DNA of 64,000 bases, taken from positions 202,476 through 266,475 of the forward strand of contig MGWO01000013.1 in NCBI GenBank assembly GCA_001801025.1, given 5' to 3'. The position numbers and the translations under genes were made by a program. This document shows positions 53,827 through 63,723 of the stretch, piece by piece (within the stretch, counting starts at the first letter, position 1; the number at the start of each line of letters is the position of its first letter). The notes under the pieces were generated by a model that had not been told where the DNA came from, did no database searches, and was given only the letters and a program-made list of their open reading frames with translations. The DNA comes from Gallionellales bacterium GWA2_54_124 (GTDB lineage: Bacteria > Pseudomonadota > Gammaproteobacteria > Burkholderiales > Gallionellaceae).

Positions 53827-54765
53827 TCAGCCTCCGGCCAACATCTGATCATGCCGGCTGATAAATTCCTGCATGGTATTAATTCCGCGTTGTTGCAATA
53901 CAAAATTACGCGCCGCCGCCTCAACTAACACGGCGAGATTGCGTCCAGCCACCACAGGGATATTCACTGTGTTGATTTTCACGCCGATAATCTCCTGATG
54001 CGTGGCCACAAGCGGCAGACGCTCCATTTGCGACAGTTCACCATCTTGCGAGCGATGCAAATGCACAATCAACTTTAGGCTCTTTTTGCGACGCACGGCG
54101 GTTTCACCGAACATGGTGCGTATATTTAGCATACCGAGACCGCGCACCTCAAGAAAATCGCGCAACAATTCCGGACAGCGACCTTCTAGTGTATCGGGGG
54201 CGATGCGATGCAGTTCGACTACATCATCGGCAACCAGCCCGCTGCCACGCGTGATGAGCTCGAGCCCCAACTCGCTTTTCCCCACGGCACTCTCGCCGGT
54301 AATCATCACCCCGACACCCAGCACATCGAGAAATACACCGTGGCGCGTCGTCGATTCGGCTAATTCCTTAGCCAGATAGTGCCGGATCAGCCACATCAGA
54401 TGTACGCTGGGCTTGGAAGATGAAAAGAGAGGAATACTGGAGCGATTGGCAAACGCCATCAACTCGGGTGGAATTTCGTTATCGCCCGCCACGATCAGGC
54501 AGGTTGTGCCATTTTGTTCTATTTGTTCAAACGCCAGATTGCGTTCATCGAGACTCAGATTGCGAAGATAATCGAGTTCCGCCGTACTTAATACCTGAAC
54601 CCAACTTGGATGGATCAGACTCAGATGTCCGACCATTTCGCGATTGGAAGCCTCTACGGCTTCGCTATCAATAATTCTGTCTACACCATCGGTGCCTGCG
54701 ACGCGCCTAAGTTCCAGCCTGACTTGTTTGTCTTCAAACAATTGCCGGATATTGACCTGACTCAT
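53827..54765 (-). CDS. hprK: HPr kinase/phosphorylase
   Basis: Bifunctional enzyme that phosphorylates and dephosphorylates HPr on serine. 312 residues. The N-terminal domain is followed by the P-loop [29 protein letters not shown], and the family signature [17 protein letters not shown]. It overlaps ptsN as ATGA. The HPr (ptsH) and EI (ptsI) genes expected nearby are not in the window. Confidence 0.96.
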   Translation of the reverse strand: MSQVNIRQLFEDKQVRLELRRVAGTDGVDRIIDSEAVEASNREMVGHLSLIHPSWVQVLSTAELDYLRNLSLDERNLAFEQIEQNGTTCLIVAGDNEIPPELMAFANRSSIPLFSSSKPSVHLMWLIRHYLAKELAESTTRHGVFLDVLGVGVMITGESAVGKSELGLELITRGSGLVADDVVELHRIAPDTLEGRCPELLRDFLEVRGLGMLNIRTMFGETAVRRKKSLKLIVHLHRSQDGELSQMERLPLVATHQEIIGVKINTVNIPVVAGRNLAVLVEAAARNFVLQQRGINTMQEFISRHDQMLAGG

Positions 54766-55229
54766 GCAGCACTGTCCCAGTCAGCAAACAGTTGGTAAAT
54801 GCAAGCGGGATCGTCACAAGCTGTCAATTGCTCGCGGAATTTGGCATCGCTGAACATCTGCGCCAATTCCCCTAACAACTGCAAATGCAAGTCCGTCGCC
54901 AACTCCGGAACCAGTAACACAAAAATCAGTGTGACAGGCTGTCCGTCCGGCGCATCAAAAGGGATAGGGTGTGTTGTTCTGACGAACGCTGCCGTCGCAT
55001 CCCGCAATTTTGGAATTCGCCCATGCGGTATCGCAACCCCCTGTCCCAGTCCTGTTGAACCCAGCTTCTCACGCGCAAACAGGCTGTCAAATACCTGACT
55101 GCGCCCAATTTGCATCTCGTTTTCAAACAGCATACCGACGCGTTCAAAGACGCGCTTTTTGCTGGTGGATTCGGAATCCAGCAGAATATTGCCTGGGGAG
55201 AAGATTTTGCTGATCAAATTCATCGTCAT
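54762..55229 (-). CDS. ptsN: PtsN, nitrogen PTS enzyme IIA
   Basis: Phosphorelay regulator (EIIANtr) of 155 residues affecting K+ and nitrogen metabolism. The phosphorylated histidine is in GVAIPHGRIPKL; other conserved stretches are LLDSESTSKKRVFERVGMLFE and FVLLVPELATDLHLQLLGELAQMF. Two starts are possible, ATG 55229 or 55223. It belongs to the canonical rpoN-hpf-ptsN-hprK-rapZ series. Confidence 0.95.
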   Translation of the reverse strand: MTMNLISKIFSPGNILLDSESTSKKRVFERVGMLFENEMQIGRSQVFDSLFAREKLGSTGLGQGVAIPHGRIPKLRDATAAFVRTTHPIPFDAPDGQPVTLIFVLLVPELATDLHLQLLGELAQMFSDAKFREQLTACDDPACIYQLFADWDSAA

Positions 55230-55272
55230 CGCGCCTTAAACAATGGGCGGCAATCATGCCGCCCGTGGTGTT

Positions 55273-55593
55273 CTACTCTTCTGCTGCAACCTGGGTTTCA
55301 TCGTGGCGACGATCAGCCAGCTTTTCCTTATGCTTGATCACCTGACGATCCAGTTTATCGACCAGTGCATCGATGGCAGCATACAGGTTTTCATCTTCGC
55401 ATTCGACAAATACGTTCTTGCCGCTGATATGAACGGTTGCTTCCGCTTTTTGTTTGAGCTTATCAACAGAAAGAATGATGTTCACATCCAGCACATTGTC
55501 AAAATGACGCTTAATCTTGCTAAACTTACCCGTCGCATAGTCGCGAATGGCAGGTGTGATTTCCAGGTGGCGTCCGGTTATATGGAGGTTCAT
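55273..55593 (-). CDS. hpf: Ribosome hibernation promoting factor (short HPF / YhbH)
   Basis: A 106-residue protein that binds 30S subunits and silences ribosomes in starved cells. It has the family start MNLHITGRHLEITPAIRDYATGKFSKIKRHFDNV, then IILSVDKLKQKAEATVHISGKNVFVECEDENLYAAIDALVDKLDRQVIKHKEK. The length is the short form that also acts with RMF; no long C-terminal dimerisation domain is present. GGAG lies 8 nt upstream. It is 15 bp after rpoN. Confidence 0.95.
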   Translation of the reverse strand: MNLHITGRHLEITPAIRDYATGKFSKIKRHFDNVLDVNIILSVDKLKQKAEATVHISGKNVFVECEDENLYAAIDALVDKLDRQVIKHKEKLADRRHDETQVAAEE

Positions 55594-55608
55594 TTTATGC
55601 TCCTTGTT

Positions 55609-57006
55609 TTAGAGTGATTTACGGAGATTCACCGGGAGTATATGCAGCGCTTCCCGATACTTTGCTATGGTGCGTCGGGCAACAACTATGCCCTGCTGCG
55701 CCAAGATTTCTGACATTCGGCCGTCCGTTAGTGGTTTGCTTGTATCTTCACCGCCGACCAGTTGTTTAATCAGTTCGCGTATTGCGGCAGAAGAACAGAC
55801 GCCGCCACTTTCCGTGACCAGACCGCTGCCAAAGAAATATTTAAATTCATAAATTCCACGCGGCGTACGCATAAATTTTTGCGTCGTGCCGCGTGAAACA
55901 GTTGACTCGTGCATCTCAAGCACATCGGCTATTTCGCGCAAAACCAGCGGGCGCATAGCGATGTCACCGTGTTCAAGAAAAGCCCCCTGCCTATCGACAA
56001 TCGCCTGCGCGACCCGCAATATGGTATCAAAACGCTGCCGCAGACTCTTAATCAGCCAGCTCGCTTCCTGCAATTGCGACACCAGCGGCGCGCCCGATTT
56101 ATCATCCCGCTGCTGCAAAATATTCGCATACATCTGATTTACGCGCAGCTTCGGCATCGCATCTGCATTCAGTCTGGCGCGCCATTTTCCCTTATGCTGC
56201 TCGACAATCACATCCGGCACGACATAGTCAGCCACACTCCGGTCAAACTCGCAACCGGGCTTAGGGTTCAGGCTGACAATCAATTCCTGTGCCACACGCA
56301 AACTGGCATCGGAGCAACGCAGCAGTTTTTTAATTCTGGCAAAATCATGTGCGGCCAAAAGATCAAGATTCCCGTTCACAAGACTCATCGCCAGCTCACG
56401 CCCCGGCGTCTGCTCCGGCAACGCCTTCAACTGCAAGGCCAGACATTCACTCAACGTCCGCGCCCCAAGCCCCGGACGATCAAGATACTGCAGCTGTACC
56501 AGCGCCGTTTCAAGATCATCCAAGGTCAAGCCCAGTTCCACCGGCAACAACCCGGCTAATTCTGCCAAATCCTGCAACATATAACCATTTTCATCCAGCG
56601 CATCGATCAGCATCCCGATCACCTGCCTGTCCCGACCATCTAACTGACTGACCGATAGCTGGCTGTGCAAATACTCCCGCATGCTGGCCTGCAGCGCCGC
56701 CTGCTCAGGATACGCGTCGCTTTCATCATCAGCGCCGCGCGTCTCGGCATTCCACTCAAACGGCTCATCCTCGCCGCGTTCCGATTCGGCATTATCCGCC
56801 TGTGCATGGTCTTCACGAACAGGTTCGCCTGATAATGCGTGATATACAGACTCATCACCCAATTCCAGCATCGGATTTTCATCGAGCATCCGATCAATTT
56901 CCTGTTGCATATCCAGCGTAGAGAGCTGAAGCAAGCGAATGGATTGTTGCAACTGAGGCGTGAGCGTCAGCTGCTGAGACATGCGAAGTTGTAAAGAGGC
57001 TTTCAT
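55609..57006 (-). CDS. rpoN: RNA polymerase sigma-54 factor RpoN
   Basis: Alternative sigma factor for -24/-12 promoters, 465 residues. The N-terminal activator-interaction region is Gln/Leu rich (LQLRMSQQLTLTPQLQQSIRLLQLSTLDMQQEI). An acidic region II follows (ESERGEDEPFEWN), then the core-binding domain, the helix-turn-helix, and the RpoN box ARRTIAKYREALHILP near the end. Type IV pilus genes are common sigma-54 targets, but no -24/-12 site was recognised in this window. Confidence 0.97.
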   Translation of the reverse strand: MKASLQLRMSQQLTLTPQLQQSIRLLQLSTLDMQQEIDRMLDENPMLELGDESVYHALSGEPVREDHAQADNAESERGEDEPFEWNAETRGADDESDAYPEQAALQASMREYLHSQLSVSQLDGRDRQVIGMLIDALDENGYMLQDLAELAGLLPVELGLTLDDLETALVQLQYLDRPGLGARTLSECLALQLKALPEQTPGRELAMSLVNGNLDLLAAHDFARIKKLLRCSDASLRVAQELIVSLNPKPGCEFDRSVADYVVPDVIVEQHKGKWRARLNADAMPKLRVNQMYANILQQRDDKSGAPLVSQLQEASWLIKSLRQRFDTILRVAQAIVDRQGAFLEHGDIAMRPLVLREIADVLEMHESTVSRGTTQKFMRTPRGIYEFKYFFGSGLVTESGGVCSSAAIRELIKQLVGGEDTSKPLTDGRMSEILAQQGIVVARRTIAKYREALHILPVNLRKSL

Positions 57007-57049
57007 TACTTAATTATTCAATATCCGCGATCATTCTACCCAAATCACC

Positions 57050-57772
57050 TCAAAGCTTGAAGTTTTCACCCAGATAGACTTTTCGGACACCTTCATTGTA
57101 GATGATTTCATCCGGTTTGCCTTCCGCCATTACCGCGCCTGCATTAATGATATAGGCGCGATCGCAGATACCCAGTGTTTCCCGCACGTTGTGATCGGTG
57201 ATGAGCACACCGATGTTGCGCTCTTTGAGGAAACGGATAATTTTCTGAATATCCAGTACCGCAATCGGATCGACCCCGGCAAACGGCTCATCGAGCAGAA
57301 TAAAACGCGGATTGGTTGCCAGCGCGCGGGCAATTTCCACCCGGCGACGCTCGCCGCCTGACAGACTGATCGCCGGATTGTTTCTTATTCCCTGTATGTG
57401 CAGATCGTGGAGTAACTCTTCTAAGCGGCGGTCGATTTCCTCATCGGACAAGTCCTGCAATTCCAGCACGGCCTGAATATTTTGCGCCACGGTCATGCGC
57501 CTGAAAATGGACGCCTCCTGTGGCAAATACCCCAAACCCAGTCGTGCACGGCGATGGATAGGAAGATGGGTAATATCCCTGTCATCGATGGTAATTTTTC
57601 CACCATCGGCAGCGACAAGCCCCACGATCATATAAAAGGACGTGGTTTTTCCGGCACCATTAGGACCTAGCAATCCGACCACTTCACCGCTTTTGACCGA
57701 CAACGACGCATCATGCACTACCGTGCGCAATCCATACTTTTTCTTTAACGCGACCGCACGCAATTCGCTCAT
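57050..57772 (-). CDS. lptB: LptB, LPS export ABC transporter ATPase
   Basis: Cytoplasmic ATPase of the LptB2FGC complex that extracts LPS from the inner membrane. 240 residues. Walker [22 protein letters not shown]-loop region [13 protein letters not shown], signature [18 protein letters not shown], Walker [18 protein letters not shown], and H-loop [13 protein letters not shown]. It overlaps lptA as ATGA. lptF and lptG are not in the window. Confidence 0.97.
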   Translation of the reverse strand: MSELRAVALKKKYGLRTVVHDASLSVKSGEVVGLLGPNGAGKTTSFYMIVGLVAADGGKITIDDRDITHLPIHRRARLGLGYLPQEASIFRRMTVAQNIQAVLELQDLSDEEIDRRLEELLHDLHIQGIRNNPAISLSGGERRRVEIARALATNPRFILLDEPFAGVDPIAVLDIQKIIRFLKERNIGVLITDHNVRETLGICDRAYIINAGAVMAEGKPDEIIYNEGVRKVYLGENFKL

Positions 57773-58314
57773 TTTCGTTCCAGAGCAGGCTTGGTCTCTG
57801 CACCCTCTTTAGGTTTGGGGAACAGAACCGCATGCACGCGGCCCGGCGTACCCGCTGCAGAATTTTTGCTGTCAGCCTGAAAAATTTCTGTTTTTGAATT
57901 GTAGGTCACGTGATCACCGCGCACCTCGTCCTGCGCACGCTTGACCCGCGCCTGAATGTAAAAATCGACCGTATCAGCCCGCGTATCGTATTCGATGCGC
58001 TCGCCAAAGCCTTCCACATATTCGTCGAGGCCTTCGCGCTTTTGCCTGAAACTGGCTGTGCGACCATAGGCTGTGCCGCGCTGAAATCCGGCCTTATCCT
58101 GCACCACGACCACTTTGTCACCGCGAAACACCATGGTGCCCTGCGTCAAAACCACATGCCCTGTAAAAGTACTGATTTGTTTTGCATCATCGACAACGAC
58201 CTGATCCGCATCGATATCAATGGGTTTATCACGGTCGGCTCGCTCAGCCTGACAGAGCCCTGATACGGAGAACAGCAGCAAAAACAACGAAAATTTATTT
58301 AACATGGTGTTCAC
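57769..58314 (-). CDS. lptA: LptA, periplasmic LPS bridge protein
   Basis: Periplasmic beta-jellyroll protein that forms the filament carrying LPS to the outer membrane. 181 residues with a signal peptide ([16 protein letters not shown]). OstA-like motifs are [40 protein letters not shown] and [34 protein letters not shown]. Its start overlaps lptC by 20 bp. Confidence 0.93.
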   Translation of the reverse strand: MNTMLNKFSLFLLLFSVSGLCQAERADRDKPIDIDADQVVVDDAKQISTFTGHVVLTQGTMVFRGDKVVVVQDKAGFQRGTAYGRTASFRQKREGLDEYVEGFGERIEYDTRADTVDFYIQARVKRAQDEVRGDHVTYNSKTEIFQADSKNSAAGTPGRVHAVLFPKPKEGAETKPALERK

Positions 58315-58870
58315 TTCTGACGTGAGAGAGCAATTTCATAGTACGCGCTTTATTATCCATTTCAAGACCGATCGCATGCACCGTATTGCTTAAATTGACC
58401 ATGGTGACGGGTCTATCCGTATTTGCCCAGTCCTGATTCGGCAATACGCGCAAATATTCGGTTTTCAGCGTCATCGCAGACTGATCGCCGCCAGCCTCTC
58501 GCCGCACAACGACAGCTTCATGAAACAAAACTTCATCGCCACGGCTTGAAACATTACCCCGGTTTCCATTGACATATAAAGGCGGACGTTCAGACGACAG
58601 CATCGTCACGCGAGGTAAATCAAGCTCTGTGGTATCGTGATCCGGATAGTGCCGCATCTGTTTCGCCGACAGTAAAAAGCGCGGCTCGCCCTGCAAGTCC
58701 ATTTTAGTTGCATGAAAATTGTCCATAATTCCATCGGGATCATGCCGCTGATTATTGGCTGCAACAGCAATTTCCTGCTGCACCTGCTTATCCAGCCAGT
58801 AAACCCCCGCAAGCAATACCAGCAAAGGCAACAACGGCAACCAATAGCGGTACCTGGAAACAAAAATCAT
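58295..58870 (-). CDS. lptC: LptC, LPS export bitopic protein
   Basis: Inner-membrane-anchored LPS transport protein, 191 residues. One N-terminal membrane helix (YWLPLLPLLVLLAGVYWL) precedes a periplasmic jellyroll with FHATKMDLQGEPRFLLSAKQMRHYPDHDTTELDLPRV and GDEVLFHEAVVVRREAG. It overlaps kdsC as ATGA and lptA by 20 bp, so all LPS genes here are coupled. Confidence 0.92.
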   Translation of the reverse strand: MIFVSRYRYWLPLLPLLVLLAGVYWLDKQVQQEIAVAANNQRHDPDGIMDNFHATKMDLQGEPRFLLSAKQMRHYPDHDTTELDLPRVTMLSSERPPLYVNGNRGNVSSRGDEVLFHEAVVVRREAGGDQSAMTLKTEYLRVLPNQDWANTDRPVTMVNLSNTVHAIGLEMDNKARTMKLLSHVRSEHHVK

Positions 58871-59385
58871 TTCAAATAGGGTGCCAACTGAGCATCCAGC
58901 GTACCCTGCGCGGACATAATCAACTCACAGACTTCACGGACGGCACCATAACCACCGCTACGCTTTGTCATATAGTGCGAATGTGCTTGCACTAATTGCG
59001 GCGACTCAGGGACGGTAATTGCGAGCCCCACATGACGCATCACACACAGGTCAACGACATCATCCCCCATGTAAGCGGCAGCATCCCGTGACAATTGCAG
59101 CTTGCCGAGCAAATCGACCATCGCTTCAAGTTTGCGCTCGACCCCCTGATACACATGAGCAATACCGAGATTCTGCGCGCGCATTTCAACACAACGTGAA
59201 GTCCGGCCGGTAATGATAGCGACCTCGACGCCACTGGCACGGAGCATTTTAATGCCATGACCATCGAGCGAATTGAAGCGTTTAAATTCTTCACCCGAAT
59301 CCGACAGAAACAAACCGCCATCGGTCATCACACCATCCACATCGAAAGCAACCAGACGGATCAATTTTGCACGGCTTAAAAACAT
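58867..59385 (-). CDS. kdsC: KdsC, 3-deoxy-D-manno-octulosonate 8-phosphate phosphatase
   Basis: HAD-superfamily phosphatase of Kdo synthesis, 172 residues, cytoplasmic tetramer. Motif I is LVAFDVDGVMTDGGLFLSD with the nucleophile Asp. Motif II is VAIITGRTS, and the late acidic motif is AAYMGDDVVDLCVM. The length is the short C0-type cap-less form typical of KdsC. It is 37 bp downstream of kdsD and overlaps lptC. Confidence 0.95.
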   Translation of the reverse strand: MFLSRAKLIRLVAFDVDGVMTDGGLFLSDSGEEFKRFNSLDGHGIKMLRASGVEVAIITGRTSRCVEMRAQNLGIAHVYQGVERKLEAMVDLLGKLQLSRDAAAYMGDDVVDLCVMRHVGLAITVPESPQLVQAHSHYMTKRSGGYGAVREVCELIMSAQGTLDAQLAPYLK

Positions 59386-59422
59386 AGAAACCTCGCGAGA
59401 GTGGTAGTAAGTAAAAACGTCT

Positions 59423-60409
59423 TTAAATCACTTTTGCGTGCAGCAAATCGTGCATATTCAATGCACCGACCAGTTGATGCTGCGTGTTGACCACTAGCAT
59501 TTGACTGATATTGTGTTGCTCCATCAACTGCACAGCCTCGACCGCCAAGCTCTCTTCGCCTATGCAGCGGGGATTGACGGACATCACACTCTTGACCGGT
59601 GTGGTACCGAAATCCAGCTTCTTTTCCAGCGTACGCCGCAAATCGCCATCGGTAAAAATCCCCAACACCCCACCGTGAGCATCAACTATCGCAGTCATAC
59701 CGACGCCTTTACGGGACATTTCCATCAGCGCCTCGCTCAGCATCGCCCCCTCCTGCACCAACGGCATACGCGAACCGCTGCGCATTACATCGCGCACCAG
59801 CGTCAACAAACGCCGCCCCAGACTGCCGCCCGGATGGGATCTGGCAAAATTTTCAGCACTAAACCCCTTCGCATCGAGCAGCGCAACGGCCAGCGCATCA
59901 CCTAACGCCAAGGATGCGGTGGTACTGGCGGTCGGCGCCAACCCCATCGGGCATGCTTCCTTGTCAACCGCGGCGTTCAGATGCACATCGGCCACGCGAG
60001 CCAGACTGGAGGCGGGATTACCGGTCATGCTGATCAGCTTTGCCCCCTGACGTTTCAGGATAGGCACGATCGTCATCAATTCCTGACTCTCGCCCGAATA
60101 AGACAGTGCAATAAACACATCGGAACTGGCGACCATACCCAGATCACCGTGACTGGCCTCACCCGGATGCACAAAGTAAGCGGGCGTACCGGTACTGGAC
60201 ATGGTGGCAGCGATTTTTCGGGCGATATGACCGGATTTACCCATACCGCTGACAATCACACGACCTTCACAACGCAGAATCACATCCAGCGCTTGCAGAA
60301 AATGATCATCCAGACGCTGGCTTAACGCCAGAACAGCAGCGGCTTCGATATCGAGAACCTGACGACCCAGTTGAAGCGCGCGCGGCGCATCGGCAAGAAA
60401 TTTATTCAT
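59423..60409 (-). CDS. kdsD: KdsD, arabinose-5-phosphate isomerase
   Basis: First enzyme of Kdo synthesis, interconverting ribulose-5-P and arabinose-5-P. 328 residues. The SIS domain (residues about 30-170) has VIVSGMGKSGHIARKIAATMSSTGTPAYFVHPGEASHGDLGM and GLAPTASTTASLALGDALAVALLD. Two CBS domains follow (MRSGSRMPLV..., MSVNPRCIGEESLAVEAVQLMEQHNISQMLVV). It is the promoter-proximal gene of the kdsD-kdsC-lptCAB-rpoN series. Confidence 0.96.
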   Translation of the reverse strand: MNKFLADAPRALQLGRQVLDIEAAAVLALSQRLDDHFLQALDVILRCEGRVIVSGMGKSGHIARKIAATMSSTGTPAYFVHPGEASHGDLGMVASSDVFIALSYSGESQELMTIVPILKRQGAKLISMTGNPASSLARVADVHLNAAVDKEACPMGLAPTASTTASLALGDALAVALLDAKGFSAENFARSHPGGSLGRRLLTLVRDVMRSGSRMPLVQEGAMLSEALMEMSRKGVGMTAIVDAHGGVLGIFTDGDLRRTLEKKLDFGTTPVKSVMSVNPRCIGEESLAVEAVQLMEQHNISQMLVVNTQHQLVGALNMHDLLHAKVI

Positions 60410-60543
60410 ACCGCATTATAGCAAGCCATTGAGGCATGGATAGTCGTAAGTCAGGCAATAAATTGCGCTCGCGCTGTTTTTAAATCTTTGCAAACTGAGC
60501 AAGAGTACGGCATTATCAAATCATTGATTTTCTCCTCACGAAG

Positions 60544-62517
60544 ATGGACAACTCGCTCTCTCTGGTATTGATACTGCTCGCTACCGCCGTCATGGTCGTT
60601 GTGGTATGCCGCATTCTGCGCCTGCCGGTGATGCTGGGCTATCTTGCCGTGGGAATTTTAATCGGCCCGCATGCCTTTGGCTGGATACCCGACGCGCCCA
60701 GCACGCGACATCTGGGCGAATTCGGCGTCGTTTTTCTGATGTTCAGCATCGGTCTTGAATTCAGCCTAACCCGCCTCAAAGCGATGCATCGCACCGTGTT
60801 TGGCTTAGGCGGAGCACAAGTGCTGTCAACCATATTGCTGGTCATGGCAGGGGCAACATTACTCGGCGTTGACTGGCGTGCAGGACTGGCATTAGGCGGC
60901 ATTCTGGCCATGTCATCGACTGCAATTGTCAGTAAAATGCTGGTTGAACGCGCCGAACTCAATTTACCCTACGGCCAGCAGATGATGGGCGTGCTGCTGT
61001 TTCAGGATCTGGCTGTCGTCCCGCTTTTGATCATTATCCCGGCACTGGCATCGCAGCCGGACAATCTTCACTTAACACTGGGATTGGCGATGGTCAAGGC
61101 AACGATCGTTTTACTGATCCTGCTGGTCTTTGGTCAGCACGTCATGCGGCGCTGGTTTCATATCGTGGCAAGCCAAAAGTCCTCTGAACTTTTCACCCTG
61201 AACGTGCTGTTCATCACGCTAGGACTGGCCTACTTAACGGAACTGGCCGGTCTATCAATGGCGTTGGGCGCCTTTGTCGCCGGCATGCTGATCTCTGAGA
61301 CCGAATACCGCTATCAGGTTGAAGAGGACATCAAACCGTTTCGCGACGTCCTGCTAGGCCTGTTCTTCGTTACCATCGGCATGATGCTCAATCCGGCGAG
61401 CATCGTCAGCAATCTCGGCTGGATCGTGCTGGCGCTGCCTCTGCTGATCCTGTTTAAAGCGCTGTTAGTCGCAATTCTGGCGCGCATTTTTGAAGGAGAA
61501 TGGAGCATTGCATTGCGCAGCGGCATCGGCCTCGCACAAGCGGGTGAATTCGGATTTGTTCTCCTGACGCTGACCGATGGAGCGCATTTACTACAGGGCG
61601 AGACGATGCAAATCACGCTCGCCACGATGCTGTTATCTATGCTGACCGCCCCCTTTTTGATCCAATACGGCGAAGCCATCTCGAGACGTTTTTCCGATGA
61701 GTGGACCAACCGCGCATTGCAGATGCACCAGATCGCAATCAAAAGCATGTCAAGTACCGGCCACGTAATTTTATGCGGCTACGGACGCAGCGGACAAAAA
61801 CTGGCCAGCATCCTTGAGGATGAAAAACTACGCTTCATCGCACTCGACCTTGACTCTCGGCGCGTTCGTGAAGCGGCGGCGGGAAATAAAAGTGTGGTCT
61901 ACGGCGATGCTGCCAAGCGTGAAGTGCTAATGGCAGCCGGCCTGATGCGCGCGCGCGTGCTGGTGGTCACCTACAAGGACAAACATTCAACCCTGGCCAT
62001 TTTGCGCCACGTGAAAGAATTGCGCCCTGACCTGCCTGTCGTGGTGCGCGCCAACGACGACACCCATGTGGAATTATTTAAAAATGCGGGTGCTGCCGAA
62101 GTGGTCGCCGAAGTGCTCGAAGGGAGTGTGATGCTGGCATCTCAGGCCTTGCTGCTGGCCGGCGTTCCGCTTAACCGCGTCATTCGTCACGTTCAGGAAA
62201 ATCGCGCACGCCGCTATGCGATGTTCAATGGATACATGAATAACGCACAAAACAGCGGTATTGAAATCAGCGAGGACATGCAACCGCGTTTTCTGAATGT
62301 AATGCTCAAACCCGACTCCTTCGCCGTTGGAAAAAGGTTGCGTGACAGCGAACTGGACACCCTGAACATCGAGGTCAAAGCCCTGCGCCGCTACAATGTT
62401 CACGGGGCACAACCGAGCGAAGATATGGTGTTACGCAGCGGAGATGTGCTTGTACTGCTGGGACTTCCGGCAGCACTCTTAGATGCAGAAATCAGACTGC
62501 ATAAAGGCGGACTGTAA
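60544..62517 (+). CDS. CPA2-family cation:proton antiporter (KefB/KefC-like)
   Basis: A 657-residue inner-membrane protein. The N-terminal Na/H-exchanger domain has about 12 helices (LRLPVMLGYLAVGILIGPHAFGWIPD, EFGVVFLMFSIGLEFSLTRLKAM, FVAGMLISETEYRYQVEEDIKPFRDVLLGLFFVTIGMML). A cytoplasmic TrkA-N/RCK domain follows (VILCGYGRSGQKLASILEDEKLRFIALDLD), then a TrkA-C domain at the end. K+ or other cation efflux gated by NAD(H) or nucleotides is likely; the ion is not certain. It is divergent from kdsD. Confidence 0.9.
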   Translation: MDNSLSLVLILLATAVMVVVVCRILRLPVMLGYLAVGILIGPHAFGWIPDAPSTRHLGEFGVVFLMFSIGLEFSLTRLKAMHRTVFGLGGAQVLSTILLVMAGATLLGVDWRAGLALGGILAMSSTAIVSKMLVERAELNLPYGQQMMGVLLFQDLAVVPLLIIIPALASQPDNLHLTLGLAMVKATIVLLILLVFGQHVMRRWFHIVASQKSSELFTLNVLFITLGLAYLTELAGLSMALGAFVAGMLISETEYRYQVEEDIKPFRDVLLGLFFVTIGMMLNPASIVSNLGWIVLALPLLILFKALLVAILARIFEGEWSIALRSGIGLAQAGEFGFVLLTLTDGAHLLQGETMQITLATMLLSMLTAPFLIQYGEAISRRFSDEWTNRALQMHQIAIKSMSSTGHVILCGYGRSGQKLASILEDEKLRFIALDLDSRRVREAAAGNKSVVYGDAAKREVLMAAGLMRARVLVVTYKDKHSTLAILRHVKELRPDLPVVVRANDDTHVELFKNAGAAEVVAEVLEGSVMLASQALLLAGVPLNRVIRHVQENRARRYAMFNGYMNNAQNSGIEISEDMQPRFLNVMLKPDSFAVGKRLRDSELDTLNIEVKALRRYNVHGAQPSEDMVLRSGDVLVLLGLPAALLDAEIRLHKGGL

Positions 62518-62606
62518 CCCCCTCTGCGCATCTCACTGCCTGACAAAAACAACCTCACTTAACGATGCTCAACACCTGCCGACATCATCAACTATTTCAA
62601 TTTAAA

Positions 62607-63659
62607 TCAAAACGTGTCATCCGGCACGCGACAGCCTTCCAGTATCGTTCTGACTGGCGCGGGAATGGCAGATGATAAAGCATCACTGACCCGCAACCAC
62701 GCCCCGTTTGTTTGCACAGCGTGCAGAGGCTTCGCCGGCACTGACACCCGCAGCGGCGTAATGTGCAACTTAAAATGCGTGAAAGTATGGGTAAAGGGCG
62801 CTAGCGCATCACGCTGATGCTCATCCGCCTCAACGCCATACTGAGCACACCAGAACAATGCGGCAGCTTCGTCATCGAATTGTGGCAAACACCAGAGTCC
62901 GCCCCAAATTCCAGCAGGCTCGCGCCGCTCCATAAACACGTCACCACCGGCCATCAACAGCAAAAAACAGGCCGCCCTCTCCGGCACGAGGCGGCGCTGG
63001 CGCGGGGTCGGCAAATCTGCGACACACCCCGTTTGATGCGCGACGCAATCGGGTTGCACCGGACACAAAACGCATTTCGGCCGGCTTCGGGTACACAACG
63101 TTGCACCCATATCCATCAGCGCTTGCGTGTAGCGGTCGACATCGTTTAGCGGCAACAGTGCTTCAGCCTGTTGCCAGAGCTGCTCCTCTACAGACTTGAT
63201 CGCAGGGGAACCATAAATACCGCAGTAACGAGCCAGCACTCGCCTGACATTGCCATCTAAAATCGCGCGGTTTTGCTGATAGGCCAGCGCACAGATCGCG
63301 GCAGCCGTTGAGCGTCCGATACCGGGCAGCGCGAGTATCAATTCAAACTGACGAGGAAACTCTCCGCCATGCTGTGCCACGACTATTTGCGCAGCGCGGT
63401 GCAAATTGCGCCCGCGCGCGTAATAACCCAAGCCGCTCCAGTGAGCTAACACCTGTTCTTCTGTGGCAGAGGCTAACACGGCAATCGTCGGAAACGATGC
63501 AATAAAACGCTGATAGTATGGAATGACGGTGACAACCTGTGTCTGTTGCAACATGATCTCAGACAGCCAGACACAATAAGGATCGGCACACTGCCAGGGC
63601 AGATCGTGCCGCCCGTGGATACGCTGCCATGCGATGAGGGATGACGAAAAACTAGACAA
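62607..63659 (-). CDS. mutY: Adenine DNA glycosylase MutY
   Basis: Removes adenine mispaired with 8-oxoguanine. The HhH-GPD domain has WQCADPYCVWLSEIMLQQTQVVTVIPYYQRF with the catalytic Glu in LSEIMLQQT, HWSGLGYYARGRNLHRAAQ, ALPGIGRSTAAAICALAY, and the [4Fe-4S] ligands in CTRSRPKCVLCPVQPDC. A C-terminal MutT-like 8-oxoG recognition domain follows (RRLVPERAACFLLLMAGGDVFMERREPAGIWGGLWCLPQF). The start is uncertain: the track uses a TTG at 63695; I prefer the TTG at 63659 (about 350 residues), which fits the family N-terminus, though neither has a strong ribosome-binding site. Confidence 0.93.
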   Translation of the reverse strand: MSSFSSSLIAWQRIHGRHDLPWQCADPYCVWLSEIMLQQTQVVTVIPYYQRFIASFPTIAVLASATEEQVLAHWSGLGYYARGRNLHRAAQIVVAQHGGEFPRQFELILALPGIGRSTAAAICALAYQQNRAILDGNVRRVLARYCGIYGSPAIKSVEEQLWQQAEALLPLNDVDRYTQALMDMGATLCTRSRPKCVLCPVQPDCVAHQTGCVADLPTPRQRRLVPERAACFLLLMAGGDVFMERREPAGIWGGLWCLPQFDDEAAALFWCAQYGVEADEHQRDALAPFTHTFTHFKLHITPLRVSVPAKPLHAVQTNGAWLRVSDALSSAIPAPVRTILEGCRVPDDTF

Positions 63660-63723
63660 TTCCGTTCGCCCGCGAAATACAGAGCCGACCGTCAATCAAA
63701 ACGCTTCGCACCGTGGTGCGTCA

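Noticed and set aside
59396-59416. Possible eighth heptamer tract (GAGTGGTAGTAAGTAAA) between kdsD and kdsC
   Set aside because: Only about two loose units and no second arm; could be a decayed remnant but is not supportable alone.
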